In this document: positions 42,764-50,299 of the stretch, piece after piece
Layout of the letters: every line of letters starts with the position of its first letter
Numbering within the stretch: position 1 is the first letter of the stretch
NCBI GenBank assembly: GCA_028687585.1
Contig: JAQTZV010000019.1
Location: 38,659 to 102,658 of the forward strand
Source of the DNA: Desulfuromonadaceae bacterium
Lineage (GTDB): Bacteria; Desulfobacterota; Desulfuromonadia; Geobacterales; Pseudopelobacteraceae
Direction: 5' to 3'
DNA length: 64,000 bases
Program-made: the position numbers and the translations under genes
The notes under the pieces: model-generated
Told to the model about the DNA's origin: nothing
The model's database searches: none
Seen by the model: only the letters and a program-made list of their open reading frames with translations

Positions 42764-43073
42764 TCTTCGAAAAATATTCTCCCAACTCTCCCCGCGAATG
42801 CTCATCGTCATGGCAATGAGTGCAGAGATTTTCCCAGTTTGATCCATCGGGCGGATTGTTGTGATGATTGCCGTCTTTGTGGTGAACCGTTAACAGGCTC
42901 AGGTTGCCCTGATCAAATTCACGACCACATTTAGCGCAAATTGCGCCATTAATTCTGAGTGATTTTGAGCGATAGTTTTCATTGCTGTCAACTTCACCAC
43001 GCATCTTTTTTACAAGGGCAGCAGCAGCTGCGGCACTGGGAAGTTTGACTGTTCGTGGGCCTTGAGATCTCAT
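42756..43073 (-). CDS. YajD-like HNH endonuclease-fold protein
   Basis: 105 residues. The HNH zinc-binding pattern is complete: CAKCGREF, LTVHHKDGNHHNNPPDGSNWENL and CTHCHDDEH. It matches the YajD family of small HNH proteins, whose cellular role is unknown. A GAGGTACC site precedes the ATG at 43073. The length is typical. Confidence 0.9.
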   Translation of the reverse strand: MRSQGPRTVKLPSAAAAAALVKKMRGEVDSNENYRSKSLRINGAICAKCGREFDQGNLSLLTVHHKDGNHHNNPPDGSNWENLCTHCHDDEHSRGELGEYFSKTT

Positions 43074-43340
43074 GGGGTACCTCCGTATGCAGTAACAAGT
43101 AAATGTTCCGTACCATACATTACCTCAAAATAAAAGAATTCCTCCTTAAACCACCCGTTGCACCATACCGTAAGACCATTTCTACCCCCCCCTTATTGAC
43201 TTTACCTTGCCCGGTGGTACGCTTCGACTAATAAGCAGAGTTTCACCAATTCTCATTATCAAGACAGTCACTCATCTTCCGGTTTCGGCTCTTCCCTCCC
43301 TCCGACAACCGCAACGATGAGAAGCAGAAGGAGGAACACA

Positions 43341-45101
43341 ATGTTAGAGAAAATATCATTCCGGAAGAGTGTCAGGAAGAATGCGTTGGCAATTGGAGTG
43401 GTTGTTTTGACAACGTTCGGAGCAGGCTGCGGCTCGTCCGGCAGCAAGACGTCGGCCAGCGGCAATGACGGCGGTAACACCAATACACTTCCGCAAAAGG
43501 TGCAGACGGCTTTAAGTAACGCCACCGACCCGGTTAAAACTTTTCCCCTCATCGCAGGCACCGGCAGCATGAAAGCCCTGCGCGCTCTGATGCCGGTCCG
43601 GTTTCCGGAATTCGCCGACCTGGCAAGTGGCGCGAGCCAGTCGCGGGATGCCATGCTGAGCAGCTTCACCGGAACTCCGGCATTCGGCGATGATGTAAAA
43701 CTTGCCATATTCGCCCGGTCCCTGGAACAGATGGGGGACAGAACGAGCCTGCCGGTACTTACCACCTTCCTGCGAAACAACATCGCCGGAGATCTCTGGT
43801 TCACCCCCAACTTCATCGCCACCGCCATCAGGTCCCTTTCCAATCAACCGGTCAAGAACGATACTCTCTTTTATACACCGATCGAGATGCAAGAAATAAT
43901 CTCCCAGGTCTCCGGAGCCACTTCTCTTCTCAAGTTGGTGACCAGCTCTCCGGCACGCCCGTTGAACTGTTACCGGCAGTATATCCTTCTGGATAGGGAC
44001 GGAAAGGAGATCACCTACGTCGATCCGGCCAGTTCGACGCCGAAGAAGGCGCTTGCCACAGGTATCGAATATGCGAGCCCAACCGTCCCCGATGAAACCA
44101 GACAGATGTTCATTGCTGACGTGTCTGCAGGCGGGGGGACCTATGTAACTGATGACCCGGTATATTCGGGAACCCCCTCGAAACAGTTCAACTGCGCCGG
44201 ATACGCCTTCAGGATTCTCAACGGAAACAGGAAGTGGAACGCCGATCCGGGAAATCTCTATTCGATCCTCGTGGAAAAGACCGGTGCTCTGGTTCAGGTA
44301 AGTGACAACCAGGCCCAGCCGGGAGACAAGGTTTTCTACTTCAGCCCGCTAAGCTCCACTCCGTTCCATGTGGCCGAAGTGCGCAGCGTGTCAGGACTCC
44401 TGATCAAGAACATCACGATCCGCAATGCCGACGGTCAGTCCGGCCTCTGGGATGCGCCGATCGACGCTCCCTATTTTGCCAATAAAGACCTCCTCGTGCA
44501 CAAGATCTTCCGCTGGGCAAACGACACAGCCCCAGCCGTGAGAGTAGATCCGGCCACTGACCGCAATCCGGCATACTGCGACTCCTCCTGGGACAGCGCG
44601 TCCTTTGTTGCCGATATCAGCATCGGGGGCACCCCCATCTCCTTCATTCCCGCTACAGTAGCTGGTTCAAACCAGGGAACCTACGACGGCGCAATCTCGC
44701 TGACCGGCATCCCCGGAATCATGGCGTTGAGCGGTTCTGGAGCCAGTACATCTGCCGTGACGCTGCTTCTGGACAAGCGTCAGATTTTCGCTTCGGGTGT
44801 TTATGGTTTTGGCCAGACAAACAAGGTCTTTGAGCAATACATTGGCTCTGCATCCCTGCAATTTTTCGGCCCGCAGAATCTGAACGCCGATGACGGCACT
44901 CAGGTGGTTTTCGAGTCGACCGGAGGTTCGGTAACACTCACCACATTTGGCACGGCAAACGGGGATCATATCATCGGGAGTTATCTGGCAACTGTCTCAG
45001 GCGCCCGTGACACCGGCCAGACCGACGGGAACGGCAGCCATATCACCGAGACCATAACCGGTACAATCAGCGGTCATTTCGACGTGGAGATCACCCAGTG
45101 A
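43341..45101 (+). CDS. Exported protein with possible NlpC/P60-CHAP-like Cys-His domain
   Basis: 586 residues from the ATG at 43341 (AAGGAGG upstream). The N-terminus is a signal peptide ending FGAGCGSSGS. It looks like a lipoprotein signal, but Gly at -3 is atypical. A helical region follows (about 30-190). The central part has FNCAGYAFRILNG (Cys near residue 290), QPGDKVFYF and FHVAEVRSV, the Cys...GD...H order of papain-like NlpC/P60 or CHAP amidases. The C-terminal third is beta-rich and Gly/Thr-rich (TSAVTLLLDKRQIFASGVYG). The family was not recognised. Any peptidoglycan- or amide-cleaving role is inference. Confidence 0.7.
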   Translation: MLEKISFRKSVRKNALAIGVVVLTTFGAGCGSSGSKTSASGNDGGNTNTLPQKVQTALSNATDPVKTFPLIAGTGSMKALRALMPVRFPEFADLASGASQSRDAMLSSFTGTPAFGDDVKLAIFARSLEQMGDRTSLPVLTTFLRNNIAGDLWFTPNFIATAIRSLSNQPVKNDTLFYTPIEMQEIISQVSGATSLLKLVTSSPARPLNCYRQYILLDRDGKEITYVDPASSTPKKALATGIEYASPTVPDETRQMFIADVSAGGGTYVTDDPVYSGTPSKQFNCAGYAFRILNGNRKWNADPGNLYSILVEKTGALVQVSDNQAQPGDKVFYFSPLSSTPFHVAEVRSVSGLLIKNITIRNADGQSGLWDAPIDAPYFANKDLLVHKIFRWANDTAPAVRVDPATDRNPAYCDSSWDSASFVADISIGGTPISFIPATVAGSNQGTYDGAISLTGIPGIMALSGSGASTSAVTLLLDKRQIFASGVYGFGQTNKVFEQYIGSASLQFFGPQNLNADDGTQVVFESTGGSVTLTTFGTANGDHIIGSYLATVSGARDTGQTDGNGSHITETITGTISGHFDVEITQ

Positions 45102-45202
45102 GGCGAGTGTAAAAGATACAGTGTAAGCATCTTAGACCAATACTCAATAAGAATCCGGCATTGGCAAACTGGACGCCAATCAGAAAGAACTGGTTGCAGG
45201 TA

Positions 45203-45316
45203 CATAAAGCCCCCTTTGACCGAATGCTCATTGCACAGGCACTTTCTGAACCGCTCCATTTACTGACAGCTGATTCGGTTCTTACCTGCTATTCGGCGCT
45301 TGTTATTTCCGTTTAG
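45203..45316 (+). pseudogene. Remnant of a VapC/PIN-domain toxin gene
   Basis: The frame from 45203 to the stop at 45314-45316 reads HKAPFDRMLIAQALSEPLHL, then LTADSVLTCYSA. This is the C-terminal quarter of a PIN-domain toxin, including the PFDRML acidic motif and the TADS acidic motif. No start, ribosome site or N-terminal PIN sequence lies upstream, and no antitoxin gene. The rest of the gap 45102-45497 holds only a possible promoter. Confidence 0.7.
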
Positions 45317-45425
45317 CCGTTTTTGTTAGCAGAAGCTCATAGATAATATCGCCCCCATTGCCCTGGAAGAGAAATTGGGTATTCCGCCGTTTGCGTGACG
45401 ATATGTTTTTCTCACATATTTTTTC

Positions 45426-45453
45426 TTGATCTCAGAATTATTTACGTTACCAT
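45426..45453 (+). promoter_or_regulatory. Putative promoter of the SPFH gene
   Basis: TTGATC (45426-45431), 16-bp spacer, TACCAT (45448-45453), 45 bp before the ATG at 45498. Confidence 0.35.
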
Positions 45454-45497
45454 GCCTTCAAATCACCACTATGATTTAGAAGAAGGAGGGGACAACC

Positions 45498-46586
45498 ATG
45501 TCCTTATGGGAAAAATCCGTTGCGGAGTTGCTGGACATTATCGAGTGGAGCGACGATTCGAGCGATACGATGGTGTGGCGGTTTCCGAGATTTGACAATG
45601 AAATCAAGTATGGGGCACAACTTATCGTGCGGCAGGCACAGGCCGCCGTATTCGTCGACAGGGGGAAAATTGCCGACGTGTTCACCTCCGGTCAGCATAG
45701 CCTGACGACCAAAAATCTTCCAATTCTGACGACCTTTATGGGATGGAAATATGGTTTTCACAGCCCGTTCAAAGCAGAAGTCTATTTTGTCAGCACGCGG
45801 AATTTCACCAATCTCAAATGGGGAACGAAGAACCCGGTTATACTCCGCGACCAGGAATTCGGCCCGGTACGCCTTCGATCATTCGGAACGTACGTCGTAC
45901 GGGTAAACGATCCGGCAACATTTATACAGGAAATAGTCGGCACCGGCGGACATTTCACCCTTGATGACATCAGTGAGCAGCTGCGTAATCTCATAGTGAG
46001 CCGGTTTGCCGATACAGTCGCCGAGAGCGGTATACCGCTTCTCGATCTGGCGGCCAACTACACGGAACTATCAGCGCTGTTGACGAAGCAGATCGCACCG
46101 GAATTTCTGGAGTACGGGCTTGAAGTCACCAAACTCCTCATCGAAAACATTTCGCTCCCGCTTGAAGTTGAAGCAGCGCTGGACAAGAAGAGCAGCATGG
46201 GAATCATCGGAAATCTGGATAATTTTGCCAAGTTTCAGGCCGCCAACGCCATGGAAGCTGCGGCAAAAAATCCTGGCGGCGATGCCTCGGCAGGCGTAGG
46301 GATGGGCATGGGTTTTGCGATGGCAAATCAACTGGGAAAAATACTGGCAAACCCGCAGGAACCGATTCCCGGAACGCCGCCACCACTGCCGGGAGAAACC
46401 TATTTTATCGCTGACAATGGCACGAAAACCGGCCCGTTTGACCGGCAGAGTATCAGCGCAGAGATCTCTGCGGGAACGGTAACCAGAGAAACCCTCGTAT
46501 GGAAGCGAGGAATGCCCAACTGGGAAAAGGCCGACTCCTTCGGTGAATTCAAGCCGCTATTTCAGGTAACGCCGCCACCGCTTTAG
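45498..46586 (+). CDS. SPFH-domain protein with C-terminal GYF_2 domain (YdjI-like)
   Basis: 362 residues. The N-terminal 250 residues form a YdjI-type SPFH/band 7-like domain (QAAVFVDRGKIADVF, LRSFGTYVVRVNDPATFI). A Gly/Ala/Met-rich linker (about 260-290) and a Pro-rich stretch (about 293-302) lead to a GYF_2 domain (about 303-355: TYFIADNGTKTGPFD ... VWKRGMPNWEKA). No membrane helix is visible. Such proteins are often paired with a zinc-ribbon protein, as here. A scaffolding role at membranes or protein complexes is inferred. A strong AAGGAGG site precedes the ATG. Confidence 0.85.
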   Translation: MSLWEKSVAELLDIIEWSDDSSDTMVWRFPRFDNEIKYGAQLIVRQAQAAVFVDRGKIADVFTSGQHSLTTKNLPILTTFMGWKYGFHSPFKAEVYFVSTRNFTNLKWGTKNPVILRDQEFGPVRLRSFGTYVVRVNDPATFIQEIVGTGGHFTLDDISEQLRNLIVSRFADTVAESGIPLLDLAANYTELSALLTKQIAPEFLEYGLEVTKLLIENISLPLEVEAALDKKSSMGIIGNLDNFAKFQAANAMEAAAKNPGGDASAGVGMGMGFAMANQLGKILANPQEPIPGTPPPLPGETYFIADNGTKTGPFDRQSISAEISAGTVTRETLVWKRGMPNWEKADSFGEFKPLFQVTPPPL

Positions 46587-46606
46587 CATAGTGCTTTTGA
46601 AGTAAA

Positions 46607-46680
46607 AATCCTGAGTAATCGTAGTAATCACGAGGCTAAAACGGTTTAGCTTCAGGATTCCTCTGGATTACTCGGGATTA
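46607..46680. repeat. Imperfect inverted-repeat element between the SPFH and zinc-ribbon genes
   Basis: Arms at 46607-46640 (AATCCTGAGTAATC..., ending GAGGCTAAA) and 46645-46680 are inverted copies; the outer 14 bases match 13/14. It could form a long hairpin in the transcript. REP-like, not coding. Confidence 0.6.
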
Positions 46681-46782
46681 AACCTTGAAAGACTGTAACC
46701 GCAACCAAAAGTAGGTGCCTCCAGGCAATGTACGCAGTCAAAAGTATTACGGGATGTTGTTATTTATTCTCAAGGAGTCTCA

Positions 46783-47487
46783 ATGGCAAACTGTACCAAC
46801 TGCTCCGCTCCCCTTCCACAGGATTCAATGCAATGCACGTATTGCGGCAGCCGCAATGACGTTGACCTTGCGGGTGTTCACTACTATACGATCCATGAAC
46901 TTGAATCAGAGCGCATCTGCCCTCGCTGCAACATTGGTCTCAAAACCATCGACCTGAACGTAAACGGCCGCTTTCTTGTCGAACGCTGTGACCAATGCCT
47001 GGGTCTCTTCTTCGATTTAAATGAGCTGGAAACTTTACTTGACGCAACTGTTGCCAATGTGTTCACCATCAACAGGGGACAACTGGAGAACATCAGCGCC
47101 CTGAAGAAAAGCAACTTCGGTGTTTCGTACATCAAATGTCCCGTCTGCAGCAGCATCATGAACCGGGTCAATTTCGGCGTCAAAAGCGGCGTTATTATTG
47201 ATCGTTGCCGGGAACATGGTGTCTGGCTCGATGGCGGAGAACTGCGGCATCTTTTTGAATGGATGAAGGCAGGCGGCAAACTGCTGCAGCAGGAACGGGA
47301 GGAAGAGCAGAGGAGAATTGAAACACGGGAACTGGAGCGGGAAAAACGGAAACTTCAGACAGAGGCTGCATCGGGTGGTTCATATCCTGATAATCCGAGT
47401 TTTGACCTGTTCGGCGGAACGTTACGGAATTCAGACCCGGGTCTCTTTACTATTGTGACTAAAGCATTCAGATTTTTTACGAAATAG
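46783..47487 (+). CDS. Zinc-ribbon protein with TFIIB-like zinc fingers
   Basis: 234 residues. A first ribbon is at the N-terminus (CTNCSAPLPQDSMQCTYCG). Two zf-TFIIB-type fingers follow: CPRCNIGLKTIDL ... ERCDQCLGLFFD, and CPVCSSIMNRVNF ... DRCREHGVWLD, the last with His replacing a Cys. A charged coiled coil (about 165-200, Glu/Arg-rich) leads to the C-terminus. No catalytic domain. It probably works with the upstream SPFH-GYF protein; the function is unknown. Confidence 0.85.
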   Translation: MANCTNCSAPLPQDSMQCTYCGSRNDVDLAGVHYYTIHELESERICPRCNIGLKTIDLNVNGRFLVERCDQCLGLFFDLNELETLLDATVANVFTINRGQLENISALKKSNFGVSYIKCPVCSSIMNRVNFGVKSGVIIDRCREHGVWLDGGELRHLFEWMKAGGKLLQQEREEEQRRIETRELEREKRKLQTEAASGGSYPDNPSFDLFGGTLRNSDPGLFTIVTKAFRFFTK

Positions 47488-47496
47488 CCGGTAATA

Positions 47497-47615
47497 CCAA
47501 TTTCAAATCAAAGATGAAATCAAGGCGGTGAGGATTGAGGTGCCGAGGCGTACTGATCAGTACGTCGAGGTGCCGAAGACGAGCCAACGATGATGGCGCT
47601 TTGATTTGGAATTGG
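47497..47615. repeat. 119-bp dispersed inverted-repeat element
   Basis: CCAATTTCAAATCAAAG (47497-47513) and CTTTGATTTGGAATTGG (47599-47615) are inverted with one mismatch. Inside lie the palindrome CGTACTGATCAGTACG (47549-47564) and two copies of GAGGTGCCGA. It recalls a dispersed element seen between Geobacter genes. It sits between convergent genes and may help end transcription. Confidence 0.75.
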
Positions 47616-47625
47616 AATAACTGCA

Positions 47626-48228
47626 TCATCCATTCAACAATTTCACCGTCGCCTTCCCATCAGCATAATAATCAATGATATTCAGGCAGCCGTAACTCTG
47701 CTCGATATTGAACAATCCCGCTAGTGGTGCGCCAATGGCATTGAGCAGCACGATACGGTTGACTCCGCCATGCGCTACCACCAGCACCTCCTCTCCCGAA
47801 TGCCGTTCCACAATATCAGAGATGATCGGCATCACCCGTGCCTCCAGATCAAGCAGGTTTTCTCCCTGCGGTACCCGATAGTTAACCAGGTCATCCAGTC
47901 GCGCCTGCCAACCGTCCGGCCACTTATCCTGTATCTCCTGCCAGGCAAGCCCTTCCCAGACACCGATATTCAACTCACGCAGTTCACGGTGTGCAGTCGG
48001 CTCAATGCCGAGTGCCTCACAGATAATTCCCGCACCGGTCGTACAACGACTCAGGTCGCTCGTATAACAGGCGGAAATATTCTTATCTGCGAGGCGCTCT
48101 TTAAGAAGGTGGTATTGCTCAATTCCGAACTCCGTCAGTGCAACATCGGCCTGCCCGTTATAACGAGGCTGATCAAAACCGGCCACCTGGCCGTGGCGAA
48201 TGAGGTAGATGCGGGTATGGGGTGTCAT
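47626..48228 (-). CDS. cobC: Alpha-ribazole-5'-phosphate phosphatase
   Basis: Histidine-phosphatase-family enzyme that removes the phosphate from alpha-ribazole phosphate (or from the cobamide phosphate) in nucleotide-loop assembly. 200 residues. The phospho-His motif is LIRHGQV and the second His is in VVAHGGVNR. The sequence also fits general phosphoglycerate-mutase-like phosphatases; the position at the end of the cobU-cobT-cobS operon makes CobC the best reading. Confidence 0.9.
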   Translation of the reverse strand: MTPHTRIYLIRHGQVAGFDQPRYNGQADVALTEFGIEQYHLLKERLADKNISACYTSDLSRCTTGAGIICEALGIEPTAHRELRELNIGVWEGLAWQEIQDKWPDGWQARLDDLVNYRVPQGENLLDLEARVMPIISDIVERHSGEEVLVVAHGGVNRIVLLNAIGAPLAGLFNIEQSYGCLNIIDYYADGKATVKLLNG

Positions 48229-48250
48229 ATTTTTCTCCGGAATGTATTGC

Positions 48251-48985
48251 CTATATTATCGCAGAAATAACCAGCAATGCCATGATTTCATTCAGTTCAC
48301 TGATGCAGCCGATGGTGTCGCCGGTCAGACCGCCCAGTTTGCGCTGGAAAAATATCCTTCCAATAAGAGTAAGTACGCATACCGCCGCCAGAGCAACGAG
48401 GCCTTTAAGCGCCAGCAGGTAATAGCCGCCAACGGCGACTATGGCAAAAGCCAGCAGTAATGGCACTTTACCGGAGCCTTGAATAAAAGCCGCTCCCAGC
48501 CCGTCCTGCCGCGCATGGCGTGCACCGGTTAATGTCAACACCTGACCAAAGCGGGCCAGGGCGGGAAAGAGCAGCAATGCCTGCCATTTAAGTTCCATTG
48601 GCACCGCCACCAGCGCCTGCCATTTGAGCAGTAACCCCAGCACCAATCCGACCGCCCCAATCGCCCCAACCTGGGAATCCTTCATAACCGTCAGAATACG
48701 CTCCCGGCTGCCACGCGCCGCCAGCCCATCACAGACATCAGCCAGACCATCCAGGTGCAGCGCACCGGTAATCAGAGTTAACAGTGTTATCAGCAGAGCA
48801 TCGCAGAGAGGACGGGGGAGACTGGGAGCCAGCAGCCAGTTGGCTGCCACCAGCAGCCCGCCGATAGCACATCCAACTAGCGGGAAAAAGACAGTGGAAC
48901 GCCCCAGATCCTCCTTTTCACAGCGAACAGTGAAGGGAAGAGGGATGATGGTCAAAAACTGAAAAGCGATCAAAAGTAGTCGCAT
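48251..48985 (-). CDS. cobS: Adenosylcobinamide-GDP ribazoletransferase (cobalamin synthase)
   Basis: Inner-membrane enzyme that joins the activated lower ligand to adenosylcobinamide-GDP. 244 residues, polytopic. Family motifs are FFPLVGCAIG near the N-terminus and the acidic HLDGLADVCDGLAARGSRER. GLTGDTIGCISEL near the C-terminus is the second conserved block. It starts two bases before the bzaF stop, in one operon with cobU, cobT and cobC. Confidence 0.96.
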   Translation of the reverse strand: MRLLLIAFQFLTIIPLPFTVRCEKEDLGRSTVFFPLVGCAIGGLLVAANWLLAPSLPRPLCDALLITLLTLITGALHLDGLADVCDGLAARGSRERILTVMKDSQVGAIGAVGLVLGLLLKWQALVAVPMELKWQALLLFPALARFGQVLTLTGARHARQDGLGAAFIQGSGKVPLLLAFAIVAVGGYYLLALKGLVALAAVCVLTLIGRIFFQRKLGGLTGDTIGCISELNEIMALLVISAII

Positions 48986-48987
48986 AT

Positions 48988-50298
48988 CTAAATCTTGTCT
49001 CCCTTTAAATCACAGGCAAACAGCTTCCCCGCTCCGCGCGACGCACAGAAATCACCGCACATGGTGCAGGTATTCTCGTCTTCCGGAGTGCGGCTGGCAC
49101 GGACGGCGCGGGCATCCTCCGGATAGAGCGCCAACTGGAACTGTTTCTCCCAATTCAGATCCCGCCGTGCCTTGGACATCTCCTTATCCCGCTGACGCCC
49201 CTTTTCCGGATACTTGTTCATATCGCCGATGTACGCCGCAATTTTGGCCGTTTTAACACCGGTGCGCACATCTTCCTCGTTGGGGAGCGCAAGATGCTCC
49301 GCCGGGGTGATGTAGCAGATCAGGTCGGCCCCGAAACGACTTGACTGGGCGGCACCGATTGCGGCGGTAATATGGTCGAAGCCGGGAGCGACGTCAGTGG
49401 CTATGGGCCCCAGCATGTAATAAGGCGCGCCGCCACTCATCCGTTTCTGCAGCTGAATATTTCCCTCGATCTCGTCCAGCGGCACATGCCCCGGACCTTC
49501 CACGAGCATCTGACACCCCATGTCCCGGCCGATTTCTGCCAGTTCACAGTTGAAGATCAGCTCCTGAATCTGAGCCCGGTCGGAAGAATCGTGTATCGCT
49601 CCGGCACGCAGGCCGTTACCGAGCGAGAGGACGGTGTCGTATTTTTTCAGGATCGAAACCACCCGGTCAAACTTTTCGTACAGCGGATTTTCGCGGTTAT
49701 TAGCAATCATCCAGGCCACCATCGACACCCCCCCTTTGGAGACCAGACCACCATAGCGGTACCCCTGTTTGCGCAGTCGCTCAATGGTGCAGAGGTTGAT
49801 ACCGCAGTGGACTGCCATGAACGCCATGCCATCAGCGCACTGTCGCTCTATTATGTCGAAAAGCATCTCCTCGTCCAGTTTGTTCGGGTCACCGTACTTG
49901 CGGGCTGCCTCGCAGAACGCCTGGTAGAGCGGAACATTGCCGACCGGCAGGTCAACGGCGGCAATCACCTCACGACGGACGCGGTCGAGATCGCCGCCCA
50001 CCGAGAGTTCCATCAGCGTATCGGCACCCGCTTCCTGAGCCGCCAACGCTTTCCGTCTCTCGGCATCGTAGTCGACAATGTCCGAAGAGGTGCCGATGGA
50101 GGCGTTGACCTTGGTGGAGAGCCCCTTGCCGATCCCGGCAACGCGGGACGGTTTGCGGTTGTGGTTCCAGGGGATAACAATCTTCCCTTCCGCAACCATA
50201 CTGCGGATGTACTCTGCTTCATATTGCTCAATATTTGCAACTGCCTGCATCTGATGGGTGATGTTGCCCTGACGGGCGAATTCGATCTGAGTCAGCAT
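48988..50298 (-). CDS. bzaF: ThiC-family radical SAM enzyme, probably 5-hydroxybenzimidazole synthase BzaF
   Basis: 436 residues from the ATG at 50298 (AAGGAG nine bases upstream). Strong ThiC-family signature (AGADTLMELSVGGDLD, EGPGHVPLDEI, SRFGADLICYITPAEHL, CTMCGDFC at the C-terminus). The cluster motif is CX2CX3C, one residue shorter than in E. coli-type ThiC. ThiC makes the thiamine pyrimidine from aminoimidazole ribotide. Its paralogue BzaF makes 5-hydroxybenzimidazole from the same substrate in anaerobes. Location between cobS and cobT behind a cobalamin riboswitch, with no thiamine gene nearby, favours BzaF. Sequence alone does not exclude ThiC. Confidence 0.85.
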   Translation of the reverse strand: MLTQIEFARQGNITHQMQAVANIEQYEAEYIRSMVAEGKIVIPWNHNRKPSRVAGIGKGLSTKVNASIGTSSDIVDYDAERRKALAAQEAGADTLMELSVGGDLDRVRREVIAAVDLPVGNVPLYQAFCEAARKYGDPNKLDEEMLFDIIERQCADGMAFMAVHCGINLCTIERLRKQGYRYGGLVSKGGVSMVAWMIANNRENPLYEKFDRVVSILKKYDTVLSLGNGLRAGAIHDSSDRAQIQELIFNCELAEIGRDMGCQMLVEGPGHVPLDEIEGNIQLQKRMSGGAPYYMLGPIATDVAPGFDHITAAIGAAQSSRFGADLICYITPAEHLALPNEEDVRTGVKTAKIAAYIGDMNKYPEKGRQRDKEMSKARRDLNWEKQFQLALYPEDARAVRASRTPEDENTCTMCGDFCASRGAGKLFACDLKGDKI

Positions 50299-50299
50299 T

